NCBI GenBank assembly: GCA_023078555.1 | Contig: CM041201.1 | Coordinates: 2,611,713 to 2,675,712 of the forward strand | Length of the DNA stretch: 64,000 nt | From: Ulva prolifera | Taxonomy: Eukaryota; Chlorophyta; Ulvophyceae; Ulvales; Ulvaceae | Direction: 5' to 3' | In this document: positions 35,780 through 47,700 of the stretch, in pieces | How positions within the stretch are numbered: the stretch's first letter is position 1 | Layout: each line of letters opens with the position of its first letter | Position numbers and translations under genes: made by a program | Notes under the pieces: model-generated | The model's database searches: none | Told to the model about the DNA's origin: nothing | The model's input: only the letters and a program-made list of their open reading frames with translations

Positions 35780-36358
35780 AGTAGCCCGTGAATTTCGTGC
35801 TGTTACTGCGAGGCTGTTGTGGACTGAGCTCTGGTGGGGGTAGGCTGACGGCGTAGTGCATCTGTTTGAGCACAGACTCTGTGATGCCAAGCCAATCCAG
35901 TAGGTGTACTTCATTCTTGATTTCCCCAGAGCTGTCCTGAAGGATGGTTGGATCATGTAACCACATACAGAATCACCTTGCACTGGTGTACGACCCAGTC
36001 TGCCTGAAGTAGTGGCATGCGGTGACTGTCGCTCCTGAACAGCATGCATGCCGAGTGCTGCGCGCAGATTGGCGCCCGCAATTTGTGTGCCAGACAGGAT
36101 GCTTGATACACTTCAGTCGTCAGGTCACTGATAAGCGGAGTATATTTTGTGGATGATGTGAACAACATGTTGCCCGGCGTCTGGAAACTGTGCGAGCACG
36201 CCAATCAAAGAACCTGAGGAGTTGTTTGCGCTCAGCAAATCGGCGATCATATGTGCCGCTTGTAGGTCAAGTTCCGTCTACAGTACATAAAGCGCTGTAA
36301 GTGCTGAGTTTGAAGCATCCCTTTGCCAGAGCATGTGTTGCAGTGGCAACACGGCAGG
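35780..36358. other. Intergenic, FLOE 3' side
   Basis: Should contain the FLOE 3' UTR; TGTAA at about 35956 is a candidate polyadenylation signal. Minus-strand ORFs here have no recognisable features. Confidence 0.4.
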
Positions 36359-36760
36359 ATGGAGGCCCCATCCAACGATATAGAGGTATGGTCTCGTGAC
36401 TAGCAACAGCAGCCAGCGCCTGATGATCAAATGTTACACTTTTCCGAAGCATTGCCCGTGAATGATTAGTGTGTCTGACTTCCTGTATGCTCGCCGCAGA
36501 AACAGCAGCTACAGGCTGCCCTGCAAGAGCTCAAGACCCTCCCGCAGGGAAAGGTACGCTCACGTCACAGGGTGACATGTGCGTATCACGTCCTTGTCGT
36601 AGCTGCTTATGCACGCCCCTGTGAATCCTTTCATGACCTGCAGGCAGTTTACCTGCAGCGTTCCAAAGTGCTGTTCCTGTCCTCCCGTGCAGAGGCACAA
36701 AAGGCAGTTGCAGCAAAGCTAGCCGCCCTCAAGCCCCTCAACGAACCGGGCAATAAGTGA
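36359..36760 (+). CDS. Small prefoldin-like (ASDURF-type) coiled-coil protein
   Basis: Inferred exons 36359-36385, 36500-36553 and 36644-36760, all joining in phase 0; 65 residues. The product is a helical protein: KQQLQAALQELKTLPQGK then AVYLQRSKVLFLSSRAEAQ and LAALKPLNE. The pattern Leu-Lys...Lys-x-Val-Tyr-x-x-x...Phe-Leu-x-x-Arg resembles ASDURF, the prefoldin-like subunit of the human PAQosome encoded upstream of ASNSD1, and more loosely beta-prefoldins. It is shorter than ASDURF (about 96). The nine-residue first exon is the weakest part. It ends only 70 bp before the REXO4 start codon on the same strand. Confidence 0.6.
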
Positions 36761-36813
36761 AAACTACTCGCAGTATCACAGTGCAGCGGAGCCTCCGTAA
36801 GTTGGCGACACGC

Positions 36814-36834
36814 ATGGGCGATTCGATTGAATGA
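36814..36834 (+). promoter_or_regulatory. Six-codon minicistron overlapping the REXO4 start
   Basis: ATG at 36814 opens a frame of six codons whose TGA (36832-36834) overlaps the REXO4 ATG (36831-36833) as ATGA. This layout is typical of termination-reinitiation. Whether it is in the mature transcript is not known. Confidence 0.5.
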
Positions 36835-39800
36835 GCAAAAAGAAACACAAGAAAGGCCTGCTTCCGGCCGGTGCGGCTCGCACTGCGACAAACAACGCAG
36901 AGGGAATATCTTCGAAGCAAACGCCTAAACCTGGTCACGCTCAGTCTGCCAAAGCAGGCAAAGCAAAACCCAGCACGTCTGTGGCCCCGGCGATCAACAA
37001 AAAAGCAGCTCCAGCGAAGCCTCGAAACTTAGACCCTGTCACAGGAAAGAAGAAAGGGACTCTGTTCAGCGCTGCTCCATCAGCACCGTTGAAGGCTTTC
37101 GGGCGGCGGCAACCCAGGCAGCCGGACAAGCCAGGTGCCACGAAACAGGCACCTAGCACCATGCACAAATCTGGCAAGCATCCTGGGGCATCATCAGATG
37201 GGCTGCATGGTCACGGTGGGGCTGCCCGCAGGCCTGCAGGCGCAGCCGAAGGCGGGAAGAGGCACAAGCGCAAACGAAGTTCCAATGGTCAACTGGTGTG
37301 TTCCTCTATCTGTGACATGTAGCTTACTGTGAGCTGTCCGAAGAGGATGCAGCAGCTCTGGAGAACGAGAGGGCAGAGGCACAGAGGTCACCCTCTCGAC
37401 GTGCATCTGCCTCATCCTCGGCGCCATCGATGTGGGGCTGGCCTGGGGCCGGACCTCATGCCGTGGTTGATCTGACCTGCCACTGTCCAACACCACCTGC
37501 TGTTGTGTCCTCCGTGGACCGCCCGGAAGCTGACTACTAGCCACCTCTCCGATGTTGTCCTTAAGCCATACACAAGCGTCCATGCCAACCGTCTAATCAC
37601 TGTGAGTGGGCGCACTCTGCGTCCCGCCTGTCCACCTTGACAGTTCCTCCAGCACACCTCAGCAGCCAGCATGTGATCTGAGCTACCGCACCTACTCTCA
37701 GAGACGTCCGCAGGCACACAGAATAGCAAACTGCGCGGAGCCAGACACGCTTGGCGCCGCGTCAGGCGATGCGCCAGCCTCAGGCGCACCCCCGCCAGCG
37801 TCCGCGGCCCCAGCCACAGGCAAGTCCAACTGGGAGCTCATGAAGGAGGCCGCCCTGCAGCAGTCCGACACCGTGCCGCCGCCGGGCAAGAAGCCCCGGC
37901 CGCCGCTCAAGCGCCGCAGGAGCGGCGGCGGCGAAGCCGCCGCTGCGGCCCCGGCCGCGGCAGCGGCCGCCGCCGCAGACGCGGTGAGCGCGGACGGCGT
38001 GCACGGCGGGCGGCTGGTGCCGAAGAGCGCCGACGTGTCAGACACGCCGGTGGTCGCGGTCGACTGTGAGATGGTCGGCGTGGGTAACCTGGAGGTGAAG
38101 TCGAAGGGCCGGGACGCGCTTGCGCGGGTCTGCGTGGTGCGGCAACCCCCCCCCCCCCCCCCCCCCCAGCTCACCCTGCCGCATCACTCCGCATGCTGCC
38201 GCGATCTGCCGTGCACGTGTCAAATGACAGGCGACAGCGTACTTCGTCACCCAGAGTATATCAGATTCGAGGCGACAGGTGTAGCACGCTTACCACCTCT
38301 CACGGCACTCGCGCCGAAACATCTTGCAGAAACTCCACGGCCAGCCGGAGCGTGTCTCCAAACTGATCCGTGTTCCACGGCGTGGCGGCTGTGTGCAGGT
38401 GAACGACCACGGCCAGGTGCTGCTGGACCTCTTTGTGCGGCCGAAGGAGAAGGTGACGGACTTCCGGACGCAGTTCTCGGGCATCCGGCCACGGGACATT
38501 GCGAACGGGGTGCCGCACGAGGAGGCGATGCGGCGCGTGCATGCCCTCGTTGACGGCAAGACCGTCGTCGGCCACGCAGTCCACAACGACATCAAGGTGC
38601 GTTACGTAACACCTGGTGTGGCCGCCAATTGCCCTCTGAGCTGGCTTGTGGCTCTGCTACTGTATCAAAGTGGATCCGCCCCCCCGCCGTGATCTGGCTG
38701 GCAGTGTTGGGTCGTCGGGCCCGATCATATGTAAAAAAATCCGAATATTCAGCTCTACGTTCTGGGTGGCAGCCCTGCAAAGCGACCCAAAGCGACCCAA
38801 CACTGCTGGCTGGCCTTCCTTGCGTATTGAAACCCGCGGGCGTCAGTTCGCGGTCAGTGTGCCTTGCACTGAGCCCAGATCGCACACTGTGCCTGTGCTG
38901 GCGGATGCTTTGAGGCCGACGGTCAGGCGGCGAACAGCGCTGCGCCGGGTCTCATGCTCGCGCATGAGGCCTGCCATTGATGGCCAGCCCAACCCCTGGG
39001 GCCACCGCCGGGCCGCATCCCCCGTGCCGCGCGGGCGCTGACCGCGGTGCCGTGGCTGCAGATTCTCGCGCTCCAGGGTGCGGTGCCGCGGGAGCGGGTG
39101 CGGGACACCGCGCTGTACGGCCCCCTCATGTCACGGCACCCCGTCAGCGGCAAGCTGCGCTCGCGGCGGCTACGCCACGTCGTGCAGCAGGAGCTCGGCC
39201 TCTCGATCCAGGAGGGCGAGCATGACCCCGCGCAGGACGCTCGGGCGGCCCTCTACGTCTACCACAAGCACCGGTGCGCCGCCCCTGCCGCACAGCGTGG
39301 TATTGCCTGTGCCATCGGGAAAATGTTGCCCATGATATCGGATGTGTCATTTGTTATGTGCGCGCTGTGAGCTGCTGCAAGCACAGCAGCTCTCAGAAAC
39401 AAAAGAGCTGCTGTGATCATCTCAGCGCACTCAAGCAGATGCACCGGGAGTGTATGTGCGGCTTGGACATGCCCGCACGCTGGGGGAAGATTCTGGCAGG
39501 ACATGAAATTGCAGGAAGAGCGCCCTGAGGGTGCTTGAGGCTGAGCTAGCTTGAGACTGATCTGGTTTGACACGGAGGCGGCTTGTGACGTTGCTTCAGA
39601 CTGAGTTTGCCTCAGGCTGAGCTAGCTGAAGACTAAGACAGCTTGAGACGGCGGCGGCCTGTGCAGGGAGGTGTGGGAGATGAGTGTGAAGGCAGGGACC
39701 ATCAAGCTGCCTGGCCTGCGGGCGGCGGCGAAGCTCACCAAGGGGGCCAAGTTCCAGCGCCGCATGCGCTCCGACGCCGCGGCGCCGCCGTCCGCCCCCA

Positions 39801-39925
39801 CCGCGGACGCCGCCGCTGCGGCCGCGGACTCAGACAACGAGTTTGCGCCTCCGGACGCCGCGGCGCTGGCGCGCATGCGGGCCCGGCTCGCGGGCGAGCT
39901 CGAGGACGACATGGCAGACGTGTAG
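36831..39925 (+). CDS. REXO4: RNA exonuclease 4 (DEDDh 3'-5' exonuclease)
   Basis: Nuclear/nucleolar DEDDh exonuclease family linked to rRNA processing. Inferred exons: 36831-37295, 37714-38136, 38399-38596, 39062-39273, 39667-39925; 518 residues (human 422; extra length is the basic and Pro/Ala-rich N-terminus). Exo I is VVAVDCEMVGVG (D and E); the fold continues ALARVCV spliced to VNDHGQVLLDLFVRPKEKVT, DFRTQFSGIRPRDI; Exo II is VVGHAVHNDIK; then VRDTALYGPLM, LRHVVQQELGLSIQ; Exo III is EHDPAQDARAALYVY with the catalytic His and Asp. Exon 5 begins REVWEMS, as in the family's C-terminal KREWE. The Lys-rich N-terminus (MSKKKHKKG) suits nucleolar targeting. All phases agree. Intron 2 starts GTGCGGCAA followed by 22 C. 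Convergent with NudC. Confidence 0.94.
38146..38167 (+). repeat. Run of 22 C after a 5' splice site (REXO4 intron 2)
   Basis: The homopolymer begins nine bases after the inferred donor at 38137. Confidence 0.9.
39539..39666 (+). repeat. Tandem repeat at 3' end of REXO4 intron 4
   Basis: Two imperfect units of about 70 bp share GGCTGAGCTAGCT, CTTGAGAC and CGGCGG/GGAGGCGGC segments; the second unit runs directly into the splice acceptor GTGCAG at 39666. Confidence 0.55.
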
Positions 39926-40987
39926 CGGCACCACGAAGCGTGTGCTCATTCCCACCAGTGTAGACCAGCTCCCATTTCGTGGACCAGGCCTGACGCTTAG
40001 ATGGGAACGGCAGCGAGGCAGGCTGGATCGGGGTGCCCCATCGGCGAAGACAATGGCGGATGTGATATCTGCATCCGATCCGATCCTTTTTGAGACCACG
40101 GCTTCAGCCCGGCTGCCCCTTTCAGACTCGAACATGGTTTGATTCTCTGGCATGTGAGGCTCACTCGCGCAGGCGCTGCGCTGTTTCGATGCTGAGGCCT
40201 TCAGGAGGGCAGAAACGTCAGTGCAGATAGTAGCCCAGCGCCGGCAAGTCTGCTCCGAACGGGTACCTCTGCTCGAATGTGTGAGCCTTGGGCAGAGCAT
40301 GCAGCATGTGAGTGCCCCGGGCAATGGCCAGGGTTCAGCACAAGTTGGAGAGGGTGGCTTCTCTAGCATGCTTACAGATCATCGCTCAAGGAACGGTTCC
40401 ATCTGAGGTTCTGGACGTGAATGAGGTCCAGCCTTTCCCCCGGACCACTTGCCGCCACCGTAGACAACAATGTTGCAGGGCTGGCTGACACCATGTCAAC
40501 GAGTCTAGCAGTTTGGTCTGCTGTAGAGTCTGAGTAGCAGCTGCGACTTGCAAGCATGTCTCGTGAAGCTGTGCAGCACATATGCAGCCGTCATGCCTCA
40601 TGATGGCAAGGTCACAAGACCTCGGCTGTGGATGTAATGCCAACCTGCAAGCCTGGCCGTTCTTTCCATCGCATGTTGGCGGCAAGGCCAGCTCGACAGT
40701 TTGGCACGATGCAGTCTTACAGTGCACCAGTCCTGAGCTGCTGTATATGAAAGCTAGTAGATCAGGTGCCAGGCTGAGCCACCTGCGGTATGAGGTTCTG
40801 CTGTTTGTCCTTGCCAACATGGCCAGTACATTTTTGCCATATATGGTCTACTCCAACCGCAACGGAACGTTGCCGGACTGGAAGGCGTGAGGTCATTCAA
40901 GGCTTTCGTTTGCTTTTCAAATCACATTACACATTGGATGAAATTGTGGCCATTTGGCTAAAAAAATAAGTGGTCATATCACTGAGA
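39926..40987. other. Convergent 3' region of REXO4 and NudC
   Basis: No recognisable gene. A minus-strand ORF (40386-40820) lacks motifs and clear codon bias. TTACA at about 40926 (TGTAA on the minus strand) is a candidate poly(A) signal of NudC. Confidence 0.4.
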
Positions 40988-42583
40988 TCACATCATCTTG
41001 GCCTGGGAGAAATCCATTTCAGGATGAGCCTCCATAAACTTTTTCAACATGTCTTGCTTATTCTGCTCATCACTGGTTGGCTTCCCAAGGGCTTTCTGCC
41101 TTTGGTCAAACATCATTTTCTCGACTGTCTGACGGGTTTCCCCATCTAGATCTCCTAACTTGCTGTTCTCGGGCTCGACCTGCACCATCGTTGACCTGTG
41201 ATTGGCAGCTGTGTACACCAACTCTGGTCGAGACGATAATACCTGATTCGTACAATAATTTGCAAAGCAGAGCATGGTCCATCATCCTTCGAAGACAACA
41301 TCCCTGAAGGATGTGCATCATGAAATTCAACTGAAAGGACATCAAAACAGAGTGTTTGAAATTGTTAGCCAAGACCTGCGTCACCATCAGTGTCGAAGAC
41401 CACTCACTGGCACTCTCTGTGACGGACGCACCTTCCGTGTGTTGACCTCTGGCTGGCCTTCAACTGTGGTCTTCCACCATGCCATGCCGTCCTTCTTCTG
41501 CAAAGTGATCTCGATCGCGCTACCGTCACAATTCCAGTAGCACTCGTCCACAACCACGTCCCCATCCAGGGTGCCTTCGAGCACAGGTGGCTGACCCTTC
41601 AGGCCAGCAACCAGCTTCTTTCTCTCGATGTGAACATTGCAATCTTTGCCCTTTGTGCCCTTGGGAACTTTCACCATGATTGTCACCTCTGCGAGTGTCT
41701 GTGTCCACGTGTACTCCTCGAGGTCCAGGCCATTGCCTGTGTTTGGCATCATGCCAGTGCCTTCATCTTCTTCCGGGACAGATTCTGCAGCAGCTGAAGG
41801 GTCGGCCACAGCGGAAGATTGACCTGCGTCAGGTGGAACAGGTGCGGTATCCGGTCCTACAGAAGCAGGGACTGGAGCATCTGCCGCTGGCTCGCTGACA
41901 GGAGGGACAGGCGTTGCTGTGGTGGCCGCTGCAACTGGCTTTGCTTTCGCCTTGGGTTGTGAGCCGAAAAACCCTCCTTTCATTCCCTGTGCGCAAAGAG
42001 TGGCTCAGGCAAGGTGCAACATCTCCACATTTAAACCGATAAACTAAGTCACGAAACACATATCAATGACTTGTGCATCAGCAGTAGATTTCAGAACCTG
42101 CACTATACATACCTTTCCTGCAGGTAAAAACTCTTTGACGAGTCTAGTCACTTTTTTGTCCGCGCCGTCTTGAGACAAGAAGCTGCTGCGACGCTTCAAG
42201 AATCCGAACACATCTCGTAGAAACCTTTCACTGTCGCCATTCCTCTGCATCATAGCATCATGTGCAAAATGGAGCAGTCTGTGGCGTGCATATCATGTTC
42301 AATAGATTACAAGATGGCCACAGTGCACGGCGTGAAGTTGGTCAATGTAGCACAGTAAGATCCGGCGTCCGCCATCTGCGCATCTTGTGCCCGTGGACGG
42401 AACGACCACAGGAATGGGTAGGATGTGTGCGCTTTGGTAATTGACGGTTTCAATCGTCGCAAGAGCAAATCGAGCAAGCCCACAACTCGAGCGCGACTGC
42501 CTTACCTGGTTCAGAACCCGAGCGAAGATCTCGTCATTCTCGGAAGGATCAAAGTCAGTCACATCTTCAATGACGGTCGCCAT
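40988..42583 (-). CDS. NUDC: Nuclear distribution protein NudC
   Basis: Hsp90 co-chaperone of the dynein/LIS1 pathway, cytosolic, needed for nuclear movement and cell division in other eukaryotes. Inferred exons: 42583-42506, 42244-42113, 41986-41432, 41179-40988; 318 residues (human 331), phases all 0. The N-terminal NudC helix region is [21 protein letters not shown] Pro/Ala-rich linker follows. The CS (p23-like) domain runs from [20 protein letters not shown] through [35 protein letters not shown] and AWWKTTVEG. The conserved C-terminal NudC tail is [37 protein letters not shown] and [15 protein letters not shown]. It starts with [12 protein letters not shown]. Divergent from the CRAL-TRIO gene, 328 bp apart. 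Confidence 0.97.
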
Positions 42584-42911
42584 GATCGAAGACTGATCGC
42601 CAAGTTGCCGGCCGAGATGCCCAAGGTGGCACAGAGCGCTGCGTATGTGCTCGAGACTGCCGATTCCCAAACGATTCCAGCGAGGGGGCCGATCGCACTA
42701 CTGCTTGACCCCACATCTCTCGCTGCATTATGCAAGCGTACAGGCCTAGCCGCTGAAGGTATGTGGGGCACAGCTCGAACACAGCTGTGGAGGTCGTCAC
42801 ATCGTGTTCAACGCACCCGTGGCCACTTGCATCCCGCTCGAGAGGAGACCCGGCCACTATACATCATCACCACGGTATGCGGAGTGAAACTGTTGCTGGT
42901 AGGAATACGCG
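42584..42911. promoter_or_regulatory. Shared upstream region of NudC and CRAL-TRIO genes
   Basis: 328 bp between divergent start codons (the CRAL-TRIO start is tentative). No definite core element seen. Confidence 0.35.
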
Positions 42912-44345
42912 ATGACTGCCGTATCAGTATGTGGTGTTGATCAGCGTGCAGATTTGAACATTCGTGGCCAAGAAGGTATAGATAAATCTGGTGCAACACA
43001 AATGCGCGCGATGTTAGCTGCAGGTCAGCGGCTCCGTGCCAAAAGCTTCTGTAAGACTGAGTGGAATTCCTGCACACATTTAGTTACTAAGCATGGGCCA
43101 GAGTCGCGCCGTTGCCATGTTCATGCTGCTCCAACTGGGCCTGCGGGGGCCACCGCTGCTGCCTCGAGAAAGACAGGCCTAGAAATCGCTCCATGGGTGG
43201 AGTCGCCACAGAACAATCAGGTGCTCGAGCCACCTGACACAGAGAGTGTATGCATGATCAGTGTCATTTGCAAGCATGTATTGCGCACCATGTAGCAATG
43301 CCTTGTCGCGATTTGTGGCTGCAACGCACCGTTCATGCGACGCGCTATATTGTGCACCCGCTGGATCTCTGTTGCTTTCACAGCAGTATCCAATATACGT
43401 TGGCTGGCATATGTTGCCATGCCATGCTTGTGTGAGAGCGACTGTTTGTGTGGGACAGGTTGCCCCTCGCACAGCAGGCAGCAACAGTCATTTCGTTTGC
43501 AGGCACTAGCACGCCTCCTAGACAAATTTCAGTCCCAGCCTGGATTGGATCCGACCGAGGATGAAGCCAAATGGTTCTTGCGCGACAGAAGCTATGATGT
43601 AGAAGAAGCTTACAGCAAGTTGCGCACTTGCCTGCGCTGGCGGAAGGAGTTCAACGTCCACCATGTGAGCTATGAGCGCGTGAAGCGTGAAGCGGCCACG
43701 GGGAAGGCCTACCTACATGAGCACACGGATATCTATGGAAGGCCTGTGCTTGTGATCCGTGTTTCTCGGTGCGACCTAGGTCTCACCATGATCTGCAGTT
43801 TCGCTAGTCCAGGACGAAGCAGCACTAGCAGTTTGCTTCACGGCAATGCTGAACACGAGAATCTGCTGCAGACATGTAATTGGCCAGTTCTCAGAGAGGC
43901 AGAGTCAAGAGCTGTGCACATACTTCATAGAGCAGGCAGTCGCTGCAAGACCTGAAAGCGTCGACACTGTCATGGGCATATTTGACCTGAAAGGTTTTAC
44001 AGTGTTCAACGCAGACTTCAGCTTTGTTCGTTTCCTTATACAGGCGTTCTTCAACTACTACCCAAAAATGGCAGGTGTGAAAAATCCCCACCCCAGATCC
44101 TGTCTGGCTATGGTGCAAAGCTGCAAAATCAATAATGGGGCCTGTGGTGCTCTGACCATGGGGCCATGACATCTGCGTCTGGTGCAGGGGAAGTGCTCAT
44201 GGTGGATGCGCCTTCAGCATTTATCGGGCCTTACAATATCATGAAACCTGCACTGGGCAAGTATGGGAATTTGATACGATTTGTGTCTCGAGCAGAAGTG
44301 ACAAGTTACTTCACGCCTGCAACTGTACCGCCGGAGTTCCGCTAG
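42912..44345 (+). CDS. CRAL-TRIO (Sec14-like) lipid-transfer protein
   Basis: Probable binding and exchange of a hydrophobic ligand (phosphoinositide, phosphatidylcholine or similar) between membranes. Inferred exons: 42912-43247, 43503-43768, 43872-44074, 44188-44345; about 320 residues. CRAL-TRIO N-terminal helices: ALARLLDKFQSQPGLDPTED, AKWFLRDRSYDVEEAYSKLR, CLRWRKEFNV. Lipid-binding lobe: HTDIYGRPVLVIRVSR, SQELCTYFIEQAVA, VMGIFDLKGFTVFNADFSFV, FLIQAFFNYYPKMAGEVLMV, DAPSAFIGPYNIMKPALG. Phases fit from exon 2 onward. Exon 1 (112 codons, ATG 42912) has no recognisable domain and may be misplaced; it could hold a targeting sequence. TGTAA at about 44504 may be the poly(A) signal. Confidence 0.88.
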
Positions 44346-44749
44346 GCAGCAGACACACTTTCCTGAGCCGGCAACTGTGCCATGAAATTAGATATTTTGG
44401 TCTGTTGGTGACTGCATGGGAGTCACCGCATATTCGGCTTTGGCTCTGTGCTAGAGGTTTCGCAACAACTATGATGCCAGACGTACACAAGGTGATAGAT
44501 CAGTGTAACTGCTACTCCTTGCATCTACTTGTTCACGCCAATATAAGCCATGTCATATGACTGCAGCGTGAAGACAAGAATTGATTTCGAAATGCTCCCA
44601 CTGCGCTAGCAACCATAGCCCGGCAGACATGCAAATGATCTTGCTCAGGGTCAAGTCAGAGTGGTTTTACATTTCCTGTACACTCTCATGAAAAAACCCC
44701 ACAAGACCTGTGGACCTCAACTTCACTACACGTTTTCAAAATCACCGCC
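44346..44749. other. Convergent 3' region
   Basis: Between the CRAL-TRIO stop and the stop of the polycystin-type gene. Nothing coding recognised; relatively A/T-rich. Confidence 0.4.
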
Positions 44750-47700
44750 CTATATGTACATAGACAATCCTATGTCTAGCACCTGTTTCCACCTGCTACA
44801 TTCGTCAACATGTTCGATGGATAAGTGCCTGCACATAGATACCATGCTCTCTGTGAGCAGTATATGCTTTTTGACCACCTCTCTTGCATCTGCTATTCTC
44901 ATAATCTCGTCCATAATTTTGGCCTTAACATGACCGTTCCTAATTCCATCTCCAGATGCAACGCTTGCTGCCGGTTCGGTGCGAGCCCCTGTACAGGACG
45001 TCAGGCTATGCAAATTGGATCTACGATCATCAACAGTGGCTTCAGCGCACCTCCCTAGACCGGGTGTGCAAAACCGCCGTCCCAATTGTGAAGCGCCCAC
45101 TATACAAGGTTCACATGTGTCTGCAGGTGGGTGTGCAGTGCGCATGTCAGCTGTGCAGTACGCAAAGTCTAAGAGGGCTGTTTGCATCACCGCCAGCAGC
45201 AGCCGGCGAGCCCTGACCTCATCTTGTTCACCCCCTACAGTGCCGTCACTTCCATAACCTGACAATGCCGCACTGTCTGCAACAGAGCTGTGTCGTCTCC
45301 TCACCAGAGATGCCAGGCTGGCTCTCTGGCCGGCCCTGCCGATCACCACAGGGTCAATGTGGGGAGTTGAAGGCTGGGGTCGGAGATGAGTCGATGAGTC
45401 TTCTGGTAGCACTGGCACAACACTGGACCTTCGCCTGCCAGGTACCCTTCGCAGTCTTTTGTCCGCCAGCCTTGTACAAAAAGTGAGCAAGCCGCAGCAG
45501 ATACCAGATGCAGAACGTAGTGGTTTTGAGCGGCCACCATCGACTGAATACAAGTTCAGCACCTGCAGACAGACAGTTCCGAAAGGTATGACCATCTGGA
45601 TCGTAAAGGGATCAGCAACTGTGGAAGAGAAGTAACAGGATGACAGCAGGAGCATGTGCAGGATGCCAGCAAGACCGCACGACGCCATTGCGTGTTCGAT
45701 TGATGTCTACACCGTTGCCACGCTGACACATGCGTGCTCCATGCACTATTCTGTCTGCACATGTCAGTCCAAAAACAGTCACCTTATCTTCGAGCCTCCG
45801 TAAAGAACGCAGAGCTGCACTGTTCCGTGCTGCCTGGAGCCTGGGCCTCAGGCGGCTGCGCAGCAGCAGTCCAAGCATGTCCAATCTCGATCCCGAGTCC
45901 AAGCCAGAACCAGCAGTGCTCGGACGATCATCCATGGGCTCACAGGCTTGACTGTGCAGCTGCTCATCTGGAGCCACGCCGCCACTGCATGTGTCTTGAG
46001 CTGCAGCATCCCAGTGTACAGAGCGTCTGGAACCATGTGGACCTTGGCTCTCGATGTGGCTGTCATGAAGGCTGCCTGGAGATTCGTCAGCTTGGCGATC
46101 ACGAACCACGCAGTGCTCGGCATACCTGGGCTGCCTGTGCCTTGTATAATCTATGGCAATCTCCCTGGTCAACTCGTTAACGCGCTCCGGATCCAGCGGC
46201 TGAGCACGCCCTGGCGTCGCCAGTGGCACAAGCTGCGCCCGTGCCCTACTCAACATTGCTGCTCGCGAGTCGCCTGCTGCGGCCAGCCGCACAGGGGAAT
46301 CGTCCGAGCGCGGAGCTGTCTGGTGAGCCCCTTGGAGCCACAAGGGCGGGCCCGCATGTGCGGTTGGGCTGGACAGCGGGGCCAGCCGGCGGCCCACCGG
46401 CACCTCTGGTGCCAAACAAGACGGCGCCACGCCCTCGGCGTGGCTGCTGCCCTGCCCCGCAACACCCGCACCTGGCAATAGCGCCACAGGTATGCTCAGC
46501 AGGGCGGCGCCCTGAAGCGTGTCTGCTCTGCTGCGCAATCGTTCACCCTGCCAGGAAGCGGCGCTGCCGCCGCATCTCGCGCTGGCGGCATGCCCGCCCG
46601 CCGCCGCTAGCGGAACAGAGTCCCATTGCTGCTCAGCGCCGTGTCCATCAGCCCCACACCCAGCAGCGCGCGGCGCCGCCGATGTCCTGTTTACCGCGCG
46701 CTTGAACGCCGCAACAAATTCTGGATTCTTCATCAGGCGGCCGAAGCGGACGCTGTGATATCTGCCTGTGGGACCAGCAGGCTGACCCTGTGCAGGCTGA
46801 GCAGCGGTCGTGTAATGAGGAGTTATACTCTGTGTCACCGGCTGTGCTGGGGAGGGTGTATCTAGCTCCTCCCCCTGTGGCCCCGCACACTGATGCCACC
46901 GATCGCCCTCCTCGTCTCCATGCACTTCGCTCCGCGGGGCGTGCGAAGGCTGCATGCCTGTGGGCAAGCCCCTGCGCTCCAGGATTGCAGCCTGGATGAA
47001 GCCCGTTCTTGCATGTTCCAGCCTTTGACCTTCGGGCGGTGCCTGTTCGGGAGTTCTGGCGGGTGTGCACTGCCCTCCTCCTGACACCAAGGTCACAGGC
47101 TGCCAAGTGACTGAAGCTCTCGGGATGCTTTCGGCAGAGACTGATGATACAGAGCTCACGGCTGAGGTGGCGTCAGAGTAGTCAGTTGAGCAGGTGAGCG
47201 TGCCATCACTGCAAGCATCCCCTGCCCCTGTCACGTCATGCTCAGTCTCCCTTTCTCCGGAGCTTCCATCATCCATGCGGTCCCTGATGAGTGGCTGTGA
47301 CTCGCAGACAGCAGCAGCGGGCTCAGGTCCTGACCCTTGCTTCTGTTTCAGGAGCAGCTGGATGGCTGTTTTCAGAGTCCTCTGCAGCTGTGGTGCCCCG
47401 CCTGTTTGTCCTTGGCCTAGAGGCGAGGAAGTACACTCCTGTAGCCTCCGCCCCCTGCAGTTGACAGCGTACTGTTCAGTGATGACGTGGACCAACATGA
47501 TGTGCTGGCGGAGATGAGGCTGCTGTTCACTCTCGTGTCAAGTGACTTTGCAGTCACAGATAAACTCGTGCTAGGCGCCACGCCTACCCAGGCCATTAGC
47601 TATATCTTCTGCCAGTGGTATCAGTGCAGGATGGCAGAAAAAGTACTCCTAAAAAAACAGAAGCATTTCTCCTGGAGAGACTATGGTATACAATTAGCAC

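Noticed and set aside
39274-39370. Read-through extension of REXO4 exon 4
   Set aside because: The phase-consistent splice to 39667 gives the conserved REVWEMS segment, whereas the read-through has no similarity.
45734-47517. Plus-strand ORFs opposite the polycystin tail exon
   Set aside because: The minus-strand frame is open for 628 codons and joins in phase to the preceding exon; the plus ORFs are shorter and overlap one another.
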